A stretch of DNA of 64,000 bases from CAVPWP01 sp050789285. GTDB taxonomy: Bacteria > Pseudomonadota > Alphaproteobacteria > Rhodobacterales > Rhodobacteraceae. A model generated the notes under the pieces. The model did not search any database. It was not told the origin of the DNA and saw only the letters and a program-made list of their open reading frames with translations. The stretch is taken from the NCBI RefSeq assembly GCF_050789285.1, contig NZ_JBOUVX010000003.1, forward strand, positions 124,001 through 188,000. Direction: 5' to 3'. Positions 16,999 through 24,427 of the stretch are shown in pieces; position 1 is the first letter of the stretch, and the number at the start of each line of letters is the position of its first letter. Both the position numbers and the translations under genes were made by a program.

Positions 16999-17535
16999 GT
17001 GAGCCGTCCATACGTGATCGACCAGATGATCTCGGCCAAGGAAATCGCGGCCCGCGTCGAAGCGCTTGCGCGCGAGATCCGGGTCGCCTTCGCGGGCACC
17101 GACAAGCTGGTCGTCGTGGGTCTTCTGCGCGGCTCGTTCGTCTTCATCGCCGATCTCGTGCGCGAGATCGACCTGCCGCTCGAGGTCGATTTCCTCGAGG
17201 TCTCGTCCTACGGCAACGCCATGGAATCAAGCCGCGAGGTGCGCGTTCTGAAGGACCTTCGGGGCGAGATCGCGGGCCGCGACGTGCTGGTGGTCGAGGA
17301 CATCGTCGATACCGGCTTCACGCTGACCCATGTGCTGGCCTTCCTCGATGCAAAGAAGCCCGCGCGGCTGGAAACCATCGCGCTGCTCGACAAGCCGTCG
17401 CGCCGCGAGGTCGAGATCCGGGCCACCTGGACCGGGTTCGAGATCCCCGACGAATTCGTGGTGGGCTACGGCATCGACTATGCCCAGCGCAACCGCAACC
17501 TGCCCTTCATCGGCAAGGTGCGTTTCACCGGCTGA
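16999..17535 (+). CDS. hpt: Hypoxanthine phosphoribosyltransferase
   Basis: A 178-residue purine-salvage enzyme. The PRPP-binding signature VLVVEDIVDTGFTLTHV is intact, as are LLRGSFVF (PPi loop), the flexible-loop region SSYGNAMESS and the base-contacting FVVGYGIDYAQ. It converts hypoxanthine and guanine with PRPP to IMP/GMP. The start is taken as the GTG at 16999, preceded by GGGGGAG at seven-base spacing; an ATG at 16969 gives ten extra unconserved residues. Its 3' end overlaps that of the convergent lysR gene by 11 nt. Confidence 0.93.
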   Translation: MSRPYVIDQMISAKEIAARVEALAREIRVAFAGTDKLVVVGLLRGSFVFIADLVREIDLPLEVDFLEVSSYGNAMESSREVRVLKDLRGEIAGRDVLVVEDIVDTGFTLTHVLAFLDAKKPARLETIALLDKPSRREVEIRATWTGFEIPDEFVVGYGIDYAQRNRNLPFIGKVRFTG

Positions 17536-18397
17536 GACCGGTCCCGGCAAGCGGCGCGGCCATCGCGGCCAGGCCCGTGGCCAGCGCGCCGCGCACGGCC
17601 TTCAGGCGCGGCGCCTCGACGAGGTCGGCGTGGCAGGCCACCCAGACCGGCACGCTGGCCAGCGGCCGGCCGTCGCCCAGGCGCACAAGCCCGGGCGCGC
17701 GGTCGCCCAGGATGCAGGGCAGGACCGCCCTGCCCGCCCCTGCCCCGACCAGCGCGGTCAGGGTCACGAAGCTGTCGGCGCGGCCTGCGACGCGGTCGCC
17801 CACGCCGGCCTCGTCCAACCATTTCGCGGCCACCGTGCGCGCCAGCACGCCGGAAAGCCCCAGCCAGGGACCCTCGGTCGTGTCGGCGCGGGCATAGGCG
17901 GCGAAGCCCAGGTCGGCCGCGACCTCGCCGCGCAGGTCGTCGGGCAGGCTCTGCGCCGGGCGCACGGCGACATCGGCCTGGAGGCGGGCGAAGTCGCTGT
18001 GCTGGTTGCCGGTCAGAAGCTCGATCCGCAGCGCCGCCTCGTCGGCCATGAGCCGCGCCACGATCGGGGGCAGGACGACGCTGGTGAAGCTGTCGGTCGA
18101 GGTGACGCGCACCACGCCGGCAAGCGGCGCCTGCGCCCCGCGCATCATCCGGTCCAGCGCGCCGAAGCCGGCCTCGACCTCGCGCGCGGCCTCGATCAGG
18201 CGGCGCTGTTCGGCGCGCACGACATAGCCGCGCGGCCCCCGGTGGAAGATCTGCGCGCCGCTGCGCGTCTCGAAGGCGGCGACCCGGCGCAGCACGGTGG
18301 CGTGGTTGACGCCCAGCGCCTTCGCGGCGGCCGAGACCGAGCCCAGGTCCGCCACCGCCAGCACGTATCTCAGGTCGTCCCAGTTCTCGCTGTGCAT
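17525..18397 (-). CDS. LysR-family transcriptional regulator
   Basis: A 290-residue regulator with the LysR N-terminal winged helix-turn-helix (NWDDLRYVLAVADLGSVSAA, then AKALGVNHATVLRRVAAFE), a linker helix, and a substrate-binding domain. It is divergent from a two-gene cytochrome c unit, the usual arrangement for a LysR regulator and its target, and the 100-bp gap holds a TTCAA-N6-TTGAA palindrome. The ATG at 18397 is preferred; one at 18418 adds seven residues. The inducer cannot be deduced. Confidence 0.9.
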   Translation of the reverse strand: MHSENWDDLRYVLAVADLGSVSAAAKALGVNHATVLRRVAAFETRSGAQIFHRGPRGYVVRAEQRRLIEAAREVEAGFGALDRMMRGAQAPLAGVVRVTSTDSFTSVVLPPIVARLMADEAALRIELLTGNQHSDFARLQADVAVRPAQSLPDDLRGEVAADLGFAAYARADTTEGPWLGLSGVLARTVAAKWLDEAGVGDRVAGRADSFVTLTALVGAGAGRAVLPCILGDRAPGLVRLGDGRPLASVPVWVACHADLVEAPRLKAVRGALATGLAAMAAPLAGTGLSR

Positions 18398-18402
18398 GGA
18401 TC

Positions 18403-18415
18403 GCAGATATCCCCG
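18403..18415. repeat. 13-bp direct repeat, copy A (lysR side)
   Basis: GCAGATATCCCCG. It is identical to 18486-18498. On the lysR strand it reads as CGGGGATATCTGC just before the preferred lysR ATG. Confidence 0.7.
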
Positions 18416-18468
18416 CAAAAAACGACAGTGGTCAACGTCCGCGGCAACGCTATCCTCAGGTATATTCG

Positions 18469-18484
18469 TTCAACCAAACTTGAA
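18469..18484. promoter_or_regulatory. Candidate LysR operator TTCAA-N6-TTGAA
   Basis: A perfect 5-bp inverted repeat (TTCAA CCAAAC TTGAA) in the lysR-cytochrome c intergenic region. It is of the interrupted-palindrome type bound by LysR proteins, although the spacing differs slightly from the textbook T-N11-A. Inference from position and symmetry only. Confidence 0.45.
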
Positions 18485-18485
18485 G

Positions 18486-18498
18486 GCAGATATCCCCG
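18486..18498. repeat. 13-bp direct repeat, copy B (abuts cytochrome start)
   Basis: GCAGATATCCCCG, ending on the base before the ATG at 18499, so it occupies the ribosome-binding region of the cytochrome gene. It is identical to copy A at 18403-18415. Confidence 0.7.
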
Positions 18499-18963
18499 AT
18501 GATCCGCAGACTTCTCGCCTCCGCCCTTGGCGCCGCCCTTCTCGTTCCCGCCGCCGCGATCGCACAGGACGGCTTTGCCGGCCAGCTTGCCGCCCGGCAG
18601 GGCCAGTTCGACATTCTTGCCCTCAATATCGGCGTTCTGGGCGGGATGGCGCGGGGCAACACGCCCTACGACGCCGCGATGGCGCAGCAGGCGGCCGACA
18701 ACATCGTCGCGGTCAGCCGGATCGCACAGACCTTCAACTGGCCCGAGGGCTCGGACAACATGAGCATCGAGGGCACCCGCGCCCTGCCCGCGATCTGGGA
18801 CAACCTCGACGACGTTGTGGCGAAATGGGCCGCCCTCGGGACCGCGGCCGAAGGCCTCGCCGCCGTGGCCGGCACCGGGCAAGAGGCGCTTGGGCCGGCC
18901 CTAGGCGCGGTCGGCGGCACCTGCCAGGCCTGCCACGAGGCCTATCGCGCCCCCGAGAACTGA
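18499..18963 (+). CDS. Cytochrome c'/c556-type monoheme protein
   Basis: A 154-residue exported protein: a signal peptide (MIRRLLASALGAALLVPAAA, cleavage after AIA-Q) followed by a four-helix-type sequence and a single heme-binding CQACH very close to the C-terminus, the hallmark of class II cytochromes (c' and c556). The helix-1 segment ARQGQFDILALNIGVLGGMARG carries a Met that could be the sixth heme ligand, as in c556. It would act in the periplasm as a small electron carrier, probably with the diheme protein encoded seven bases downstream. No good Shine-Dalgarno precedes the ATG; a 13-bp repeat sits there instead. Confidence 0.88.
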   Translation: MIRRLLASALGAALLVPAAAIAQDGFAGQLAARQGQFDILALNIGVLGGMARGNTPYDAAMAQQAADNIVAVSRIAQTFNWPEGSDNMSIEGTRALPAIWDNLDDVVAKWAALGTAAEGLAAVAGTGQEALGPALGAVGGTCQACHEAYRAPEN

Positions 18964-18970
18964 CCCCCTC

Positions 18971-19864
18971 ATGGCGACGGCCGCACGGCTTCTGGGCCTG
19001 GGGGCCGCCGCCGTGATCGTGATCGCGGCGGCCGGGTGGGCGATCACCCGGCCGCGTGCGCTTGACCCCGCGGCGACCGCGGGCCTGAGCGGCGACGCGG
19101 TGCGGGGCGAATGGGTGTTCTGGGCGTCGGGCTGCGCGTCCTGCCATGCCGCCCCGGGAAGCGAGGACAAGCTGGTTCTGGCCGGCGGGCAGCGCTTCGT
19201 CACCGAGTTCGGCACCTTCGTGGCCCCCAACATCTCGACCGACGCGCAGGCCGGCATCGGCGGCTGGACCCTGGCCCAGTTCGCGACGGCGCTGACGCAA
19301 GGGACGTCGCCCGAGGGCCGGCATTACTATCCGGCCTTTCCCTATGCCGCCTACCGGCTGATGGCGCTGCAGGACGTGGCCGACCTCAAGGCCTTCATGG
19401 ACACGCTGCCGGCCTCGGATGCCCCGAGCGCGCCGCATGAACTGGCCTTTCCCTTCAGCCTTCGCGCGGGCCTCGGGGTCTGGAAGGCGCTGGCTCTGGG
19501 CGACGAGGGGTGGGTGATGCCCGCCGGCACGCCCGAACTGGAGCACGGCCGCTATATCGCCGAAGCGCTGGCCCATTGCGGCGAATGCCACACCCCCCGG
19601 GACGGCCTTGGCCGACTTGACACCGCGCGCTGGATGGCCGGGGCGCCCAACCCCTCGGGCCAGGGACGCATCCCCGGCCTGACGCCCGGCCAGCTTGACT
19701 GGAGCGCGGAGGACATCGCCTATTACCTGGAAAGCGGCTTCACGCCCGGCTTCGACAGCGCTGGCGGGCACATGGCGGAGGTCGTCCGCAACATGGCCCG
19801 CCTGACGGCTGAGGATCGCGCCGCAGTCGCGGCCTACGTCAAGGCCCTGCCGCCCGCCGAATAG
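18971..19864 (+). CDS. Diheme cytochrome c
   Basis: A 297-residue membrane-anchored or exported protein: an N-terminal hydrophobic helix (LLGLGAAAVIVIAAAGWAI) without a clear cleavage site, then two cytochrome c domains with CASCH (about residue 57) and CGECH (about 203). Segments such as NISTDAQAGIGGWTLAQF and HYYPAFPYAAY are typical of the cytochrome subunits of periplasmic gluconate, alcohol or aldehyde dehydrogenases, but no dehydrogenase gene is adjacent. It is likely co-transcribed with the c556-like gene under the divergent LysR regulator. Its last 31 bases overlap the convergent surface-protein gene. Confidence 0.88.
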   Translation: MATAARLLGLGAAAVIVIAAAGWAITRPRALDPAATAGLSGDAVRGEWVFWASGCASCHAAPGSEDKLVLAGGQRFVTEFGTFVAPNISTDAQAGIGGWTLAQFATALTQGTSPEGRHYYPAFPYAAYRLMALQDVADLKAFMDTLPASDAPSAPHELAFPFSLRAGLGVWKALALGDEGWVMPAGTPELEHGRYIAEALAHCGECHTPRDGLGRLDTARWMAGAPNPSGQGRIPGLTPGQLDWSAEDIAYYLESGFTPGFDSAGGHMAEVVRNMARLTAEDRAAVAAYVKALPPAE

Positions 19865-21459
19865 CGGCGCAGAAGCCCCAGCGACCCGAGGCCCGCAAGC
19901 ATCAGCCAGACACCGGCCGGAAGCGGCACCGGGGTCGCCGAGATCATGAAGCTTTCGCCCGCGACGGTGTTGAACCCGCCCAGCGCGAAGGTGTCGTCGA
20001 AGATCGCGATGCGCGCCCAGGCGGGGTCGAACGGCAGGTCGAATTCCGCCAGCGGACCCAGCGCCGCGTTGAAGAAGCTGATCCCGCCGTAGCCGACCGA
20101 GAGCTGTGCCTTCAGCACATCGACGTCGAAATCGAGCCCGAACTGAAGGCCGGTCGTGCTTTTCATCATCGCCAGGACCGAAAAGGTCGGCGTGAAGAGG
20201 GTGTCGCCGAACAGCGTGAACTCCGGCAGGTCGCCCCATTCGCCGAAGAAGCTGTTGCGCAGCACGCCGTCGATCTCGACCGCGCGGTCGAAGGCAAGGT
20301 CGACCATCAGCTTCGGCGTGACCTTGAATTCCTGGAACACGTCGATCGAGGGGCCGAATTCAGCGTCGATCAGATCGATCGAGCCCGAGACCGCGTCAAG
20401 GATATCCACCCGCGCGCCCAGCGGCGGCAGGGCGTTGGCATAGGTCAGAAGCCCGTCGAGGTCGGCGCGCAGACTGACGAAGTCGGCCTGGCCCGACAGC
20501 GCGAGGTGATTCTCGCCGGCCTCCTTGGTGGTCGACTGCGCCAGAAGCGGCGCCTGGACGTTGATGTTGGCCAGCTCGATGTTGATGCCGCTTTCGACCG
20601 GGCCGCCGTCGACCGGGGTGATCTCCTGGGTCTGGCCGGTGACGTTGTTCTGCTGCGAGACCTCGAGCTTCTTGGTCACGAGGTCCGCCTCGAGCGACAC
20701 GCTGTAGTCCAAAAGCGGCGTCGTCAGCTCCACGAAATCGGGCAGGAAGCCGTCGAGATAGCGCACCGCGACCGGGTCGACCGAAATCAGTTCGCGCACC
20801 TCGTCGATGTCGAGCAGCGTCACCGTGTCGCTGACGCAGCCGGCCAGGGCCAGACAGGCCTGGCCCGACACCGAGAGGTTGGCCTGCATCACGACGTCGA
20901 TCGACGCCTCGGCGGTTGGCGACTGCGAATCCATCTCGCCGTCGGCGAAGACCGACGTCGTCTGAAGCCGGAAGGCCTCGCCCTGCCTGACGATCGTACC
21001 GGGCGCCAGATCGGCGCCGGCGTCGAATTCGAGGCGCGCAGCGACCGAGCCCGCGTCAAGCGCATAGCCGATGTCGAGGCCGACCCGACCCGAGCTTGCC
21101 ACCGTGCCTTCGGCGCCGGTGCGGGTGTCGAGGACGACGGGAAGCGTGGCCGGCGGGCGCGATCCGCAATCTGGCCGCACGATGGCCGGGATCAGCCGGC
21201 AGGCATTGTAGGCCAGGCGGCGCGGGTTCGGCACGCTGCCGCGACTGACGCTGCCGACGATGTCGCCGACCTGGTCGCTGACGTTCCATGCCGGCCCGAC
21301 CGGAATCACGTCGGCAATGCGCGAGGCCGCGCCGGCCCCCCAGGCGCTTTGCCGTTCGCCGGTCTCGAATTCCAGAGCGGCGGCATTGTAGAGCGTCGCG
21401 CCATGGGCAAGCCCCGGCACTGTGGCGCCAAGCGCCAAGGCGAATAGACCGGTCTTCAT
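19834..21459 (-). CDS. VPLPA-CTERM surface protein of unknown function
   Basis: A 541-residue secreted protein. It has an N-terminal signal peptide (MKTGLFALALGATVPGLAHG) and a C-terminal sorting tail with the VPLPAG motif, a hydrophobic helix (VWLMLAGLGSLGLL) and basic residues (RRY), which is the VPLPA-CTERM class of exosortase substrates. The body is beta-rich with many acidic and Val/Leu/Asp repeats and four Cys. Its role is unknown; such proteins are often exopolysaccharide- or biofilm-associated. No exosortase gene is in the window. The ATG at 21459 with GGGGGAA before it is preferred over an upstream start at 21540. Confidence 0.75.
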   Translation of the reverse strand: MKTGLFALALGATVPGLAHGATLYNAAALEFETGERQSAWGAGAASRIADVIPVGPAWNVSDQVGDIVGSVSRGSVPNPRRLAYNACRLIPAIVRPDCGSRPPATLPVVLDTRTGAEGTVASSGRVGLDIGYALDAGSVAARLEFDAGADLAPGTIVRQGEAFRLQTTSVFADGEMDSQSPTAEASIDVVMQANLSVSGQACLALAGCVSDTVTLLDIDEVRELISVDPVAVRYLDGFLPDFVELTTPLLDYSVSLEADLVTKKLEVSQQNNVTGQTQEITPVDGGPVESGINIELANINVQAPLLAQSTTKEAGENHLALSGQADFVSLRADLDGLLTYANALPPLGARVDILDAVSGSIDLIDAEFGPSIDVFQEFKVTPKLMVDLAFDRAVEIDGVLRNSFFGEWGDLPEFTLFGDTLFTPTFSVLAMMKSTTGLQFGLDFDVDVLKAQLSVGYGGISFFNAALGPLAEFDLPFDPAWARIAIFDDTFALGGFNTVAGESFMISATPVPLPAGVWLMLAGLGSLGLLRRYSAGGRALT

Positions 21460-21587
21460 CTGCGTTCCCCCGTCGGTTTTTGCATTCGGTTGACGCAAAG
21501 GAAGCACACCGACCGCGGCCCCACCTGTGACGCACGTCACACGGGCCGGGGTAAACGTCCTGTTTCCGATCGGGAAACGGTGCGGGC

Positions 21588-22544
21588 CTAGCCGCGGCCG
21601 AGCTTCGCCAGCCGCGCCGCGCGGAGCCGGGCGAAATCGTCGCCCGCGTGATAGCTCGACCGGGTGAGCGGCGTGGCCGACACCATCAGGAAGCCCTTGC
21701 CGAAGGCCGCCTTCTCGTAGCTCGCGAATTCCTCGGGCGTGACGAAACGCTCGACGCGGTGGTGCTTGGGCGTGGGCTGGAGATACTGGCCGATGGTCAG
21801 GAAATCGACATCGGCCGAGCGCATGTCGTCCATGACCTGCAGCACCGACTGGCGATCCTCGCCAAGGCCGACCATGATGCCCGACTTGGTGAACATCGCG
21901 GGGTCAAGTTCCTTGACCTTCTGCAGCAGGCGAAGGCTGTGGAAGTAGCGCGCGCCGGGCCGCACCGTGGGATAGAGCGCGGGCACGGTTTCGAGGTTGT
22001 GGTTGAAGACGTCGGGGCGGGCCTCGACCACCGTCTCGAGCGCCGAGGGCGGGCACTTGAGGAAATCGGGGGTCAGGATCTCGATCGTGGTCTCGGGGCT
22101 GCGGTGGCGCACGGCACGGATCGTCTGGGCGAAATGCTCGGCCCCGCCGTCGGCGAGGTCGTCGCGATCGACCGAGGTGATGACGACATGCCGGAGGCCA
22201 AGCTTCTCGACCGCGTGGGCGACGCGGCCGGGTTCGAAGGCGTCAAGCGCGTCGGGCCGCCCGGTGGCGACGTTGCAGAAGGTGCAGCCGCGGGTGCAGA
22301 TCTCGCCCATGATCATCATGGTGGCGTGGCCCTGGCTCCAGCATTCGCCGACGTTGGGGCAGCCGGCCTCTTCGCAGACGGTGACGAGGCGGTTCTCGCG
22401 CATGATGTCGCGGGTCTTCTTGTAGCCCTCGCTGACCGGCGCCTTGACGCGGATCCAGTCGGGTTTCTTCGGCTGGGCGTTGTCGGGGCGATGCGCCTTC
22501 TCGGGGTGGCGCTGGCCGGGGATGGAAAGGTCGCGGGGGCTCAT
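21588..22544 (-). CDS. lipA: Lipoyl synthase
   Basis: A 318-residue radical SAM enzyme. It has the auxiliary-cluster motif CEEAGCPNVGEC (three Cys), the radical SAM CTRGCTFC (three Cys), and the C-terminal RSSYHAGD that supplies the Ser ligand. It inserts two sulfurs into protein-bound octanoyl groups to make lipoate. The lipoylated targets include the E2 and E1-beta lipoyl domains encoded at 44566 and 46200 in this window. Usual length; start at the ATG with RDLSIPGQRHPEKAHRPD. Confidence 0.97.
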   Translation of the reverse strand: MSPRDLSIPGQRHPEKAHRPDNAQPKKPDWIRVKAPVSEGYKKTRDIMRENRLVTVCEEAGCPNVGECWSQGHATMMIMGEICTRGCTFCNVATGRPDALDAFEPGRVAHAVEKLGLRHVVITSVDRDDLADGGAEHFAQTIRAVRHRSPETTIEILTPDFLKCPPSALETVVEARPDVFNHNLETVPALYPTVRPGARYFHSLRLLQKVKELDPAMFTKSGIMVGLGEDRQSVLQVMDDMRSADVDFLTIGQYLQPTPKHHRVERFVTPEEFASYEKAAFGKGFLMVSATPLTRSSYHAGDDFARLRAARLAKLGRG

Positions 22545-22660
22545 GGGTCTGGCTCCGTCGGGCGCTGCCGGGTTGCCCTTTCTCTACAGCGGCGGCGCGG
22601 GCTTGTCCAACCCGGCCGGGGCCCGGCATGGCGGGGTTGCACGCGGTGCAACGGGGACAG

Positions 22661-22707
22661 GGACCCGGGGCTCTGCCCCGGACCCCGGGATACTTGCGCC
22701 AAGAAGA
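22661..22707 (-). repeat. Dispersed palindromic intergenic repeat, copy 2
   Basis: Read on the minus strand it begins TCTTCTTGGCGCAAGTATCC, very like copy 1, then a GC hairpin whose core is a perfect 7-bp stem (22665-22671 and 22675-22681, arm CCGGGGC, loop TCT). It lies downstream of the DUF6456 gene and upstream of lipA, which share the strand. Confidence 0.7.
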
Positions 22708-22728
22708 ACGCCCGAGGGGCGGCGCGCC

Positions 22729-23937
22729 TCAGCCGATCAGCGGCGACCAGCCGCCGCGGGTGTCGTAGTGGCGCTTGAGCCGCTGCAACGCGATGCGCAG
22801 CACGATCTTGCCCGAGCGCGCCGACCAGCCCATGCGGCGTTCGGCGGCTTCCATGCCTTCGAGGAAGCAGCAGCAGCGCAGCACCACGTCGCCCAGCCCC
22901 GGGCCGAGGTCGGCCAGCGCCGCGCTGACCCGGTCGCGCGCGGCCTTCGGGCCCTCGGCGCGCCCGCCATCGCTGCCGGCGGGCCCCTGCGAGGTGCCGC
23001 CGGTGAGGAACTTGTCCCAGTTCTGCGTGGTGCGCGGCCCCATCTGGGCAAGCTCGAAATCCTCGCGCAGGCGTTCCCCCGCGGCGACGAGGTCGTCCGA
23101 GAGGAAGGGGGTGCCGTCCTTCTCGCGCCGCCGGGCCAGCGTGACCAGCGGGCTTTCGGCGGCGTTATAGCGCAGCCGGCGGCCGGGCTGCCCGTCGCCG
23201 CCGGCGACATCGCGCGCGGCGAAGTCGCGATGCTGGTGGCCGAAGGCCGCGCCGGCGTCGGAAAACCCCGCGCGGGCCTGGTCCTCTTGCGCGATCATGC
23301 GCTTCAGCGCGATCCGCCCGGTCGAGGTGATGCGGTAGCGCGTCACCCTGCCCTGCGGGGCGCCGTCGGCGGACGGCTGGCAGGCGATCCAGTCCTTGAG
23401 CGCCAGAGCTTCGGCCACGGCGCGCTCGACGATGCCGGTGCGCAGGGTCTGGCCGTCGCCGGTTTCGCGCACCACGACCGCCTTCTCCATGTCGAGCGCC
23501 ACCGCAAGGCAGGATCCGGGCTCGTTCAGGCGGCGCAGGATGCGCCGGGCCTCGCGGTCCACGGTCGCGTCGTCGGGGGCGGCCTTCGGCGCGTCGCCCG
23601 GGGCGGCGGACCGGGATCCGGCGGGACAGGACTGAGCGGAAACGGTCATGGACGGAAGCTCCTTTCGCTGATCCTTCGCCCCGGCAGCGGGGGCGGCGTG
23701 CCGGGCGACGAGACGCCGCAAGGCATGGTCGATGAGAACGTCGTCGCGTCGCGCTTCGAACTTGCGGACCTGCCGCAGCACGGTCGACGCGTGGCAACCG
23801 GCGCCCCGCGCCAGAGCGCGGATCGACACGCCACCCTCGACATGGGTGAGGTAGCGGCATGCGTCCGCGGGAACCCAGCCCGGGTACCGGGGACGGGTCG
23901 TGTCCTTTGCCCCCTTGTCCGCCAAAGTGCCCTCCAC
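22729..23937 (-). CDS. Helix-turn-helix / DUF6456 protein, candidate GTA activator (GafA-like)
   Basis: A protein of about 402 residues. The N-terminus carries a helix-turn-helix (VSIRALARGAGCHASTVLRQ, about residues 37-57) followed by RKFEARRDDVLIDHALRRL. A low-complexity linker leads to a second winged-helix-like region (ITSTGRIALKRMI) and a conserved C-terminal domain of the DUF6456 type (GERLREDFELAQMGPRTTQNW ... CCCFLEGMEAAERRMGW). This two-part layout resembles GafA, the protein reported to activate the Rhodobacter capsulatus GTA promoter directly. The GTA operon at 48785-63431 would be its target. Start uncertain: the GTG at 23937 lies 12 nt after GGAGG, while a TTG at 23964 has no site. 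It is divergent from the DUF6477 gene with a CtrA-like box between. The GafA identity is inference. Confidence 0.6.
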   Translation of the reverse strand: MEGTLADKGAKDTTRPRYPGWVPADACRYLTHVEGGVSIRALARGAGCHASTVLRQVRKFEARRDDVLIDHALRRLVARHAAPAAGAKDQRKELPSMTVSAQSCPAGSRSAAPGDAPKAAPDDATVDREARRILRRLNEPGSCLAVALDMEKAVVVRETGDGQTLRTGIVERAVAEALALKDWIACQPSADGAPQGRVTRYRITSTGRIALKRMIAQEDQARAGFSDAGAAFGHQHRDFAARDVAGGDGQPGRRLRYNAAESPLVTLARRREKDGTPFLSDDLVAAGERLREDFELAQMGPRTTQNWDKFLTGGTSQGPAGSDGGRAEGPKAARDRVSAALADLGPGLGDVVLRCCCFLEGMEAAERRMGWSARSGKIVLRIALQRLKRHYDTRGGWSPLIG

Positions 23938-23980
23938 CGCCGGCCAAGTCCTCCAGTTTATCAACCTAAAGTTGTATTCG

Positions 23981-23996
23981 TTACCAGTTCATTAAC
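23981..23996. promoter_or_regulatory. CtrA-like binding site upstream of the GafA-like gene
   Basis: TTAC-CAGTTCA-TTAAC on the plus strand, eight of nine matches to the CtrA consensus TTAA-N7-TTAAC. It is 44 bp upstream of the preferred start of the DUF6456 gene. CtrA is required for GTA expression in R. capsulatus and is thought to act through gafA. Confidence 0.5.
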
Positions 23997-24129
23997 GTCG
24001 CGAGACCGTCAGACCCTAGCGCAACAGGACTGAAGAGAACGGGAAGGCAGCGTGCGCAGGAATGGGCGCTGGCGCAACTCTACCTTGGGTTGTGTAACTT
24101 GGAGGGGTCTGCAAAGGAGACCCCCGTCC

Positions 24130-24423
24130 ATGACCGACCCAGTCGCCGCCCTTGCCGCCCTTCGTCGCCCACGCCTTCTGATCCGCGCCGCGCGCTTCGG
24201 GCTGACCGATTACGACCGCAGCCGCGACCTGCGCCGCCTGATCCGCGCGGACGCACCGCCCAGCCCGGAATGCGCGCTTGGCCGGCTGATCGACGAAGAG
24301 GCGGCGATCGACACGGTGCGACGGGCGAAAACGGCCGGCTACAGCGTCTCGCGGCACGTCGAGCTCCTGATCGCGATCATGGGCGAGGCGCGGCTGCTGC
24401 CCCGGCGCGAGACCGCGCTTTAG
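24130..24423 (+). CDS. DUF6477 family protein
   Basis: A 97-residue basic cytoplasmic protein (MTDPVAALAALRRPRLLIRA at the N-terminus, SVSRHVELLIAIMGEARLL near the C-terminus), matching the Rhodobacterales-specific DUF6477 family of unknown function. The ATG at 24130 is preceded by AGGAGA at about ten-base spacing; an upstream extension to 24052 is not family-like. It is divergent from the GafA-like gene and convergent with the MttB-family gene, the stops being four bases apart. Confidence 0.82.
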   Translation: MTDPVAALAALRRPRLLIRAARFGLTDYDRSRDLRRLIRADAPPSPECALGRLIDEEAAIDTVRRAKTAGYSVSRHVELLIAIMGEARLLPRRETAL

Positions 24424-24427
24424 GCGC

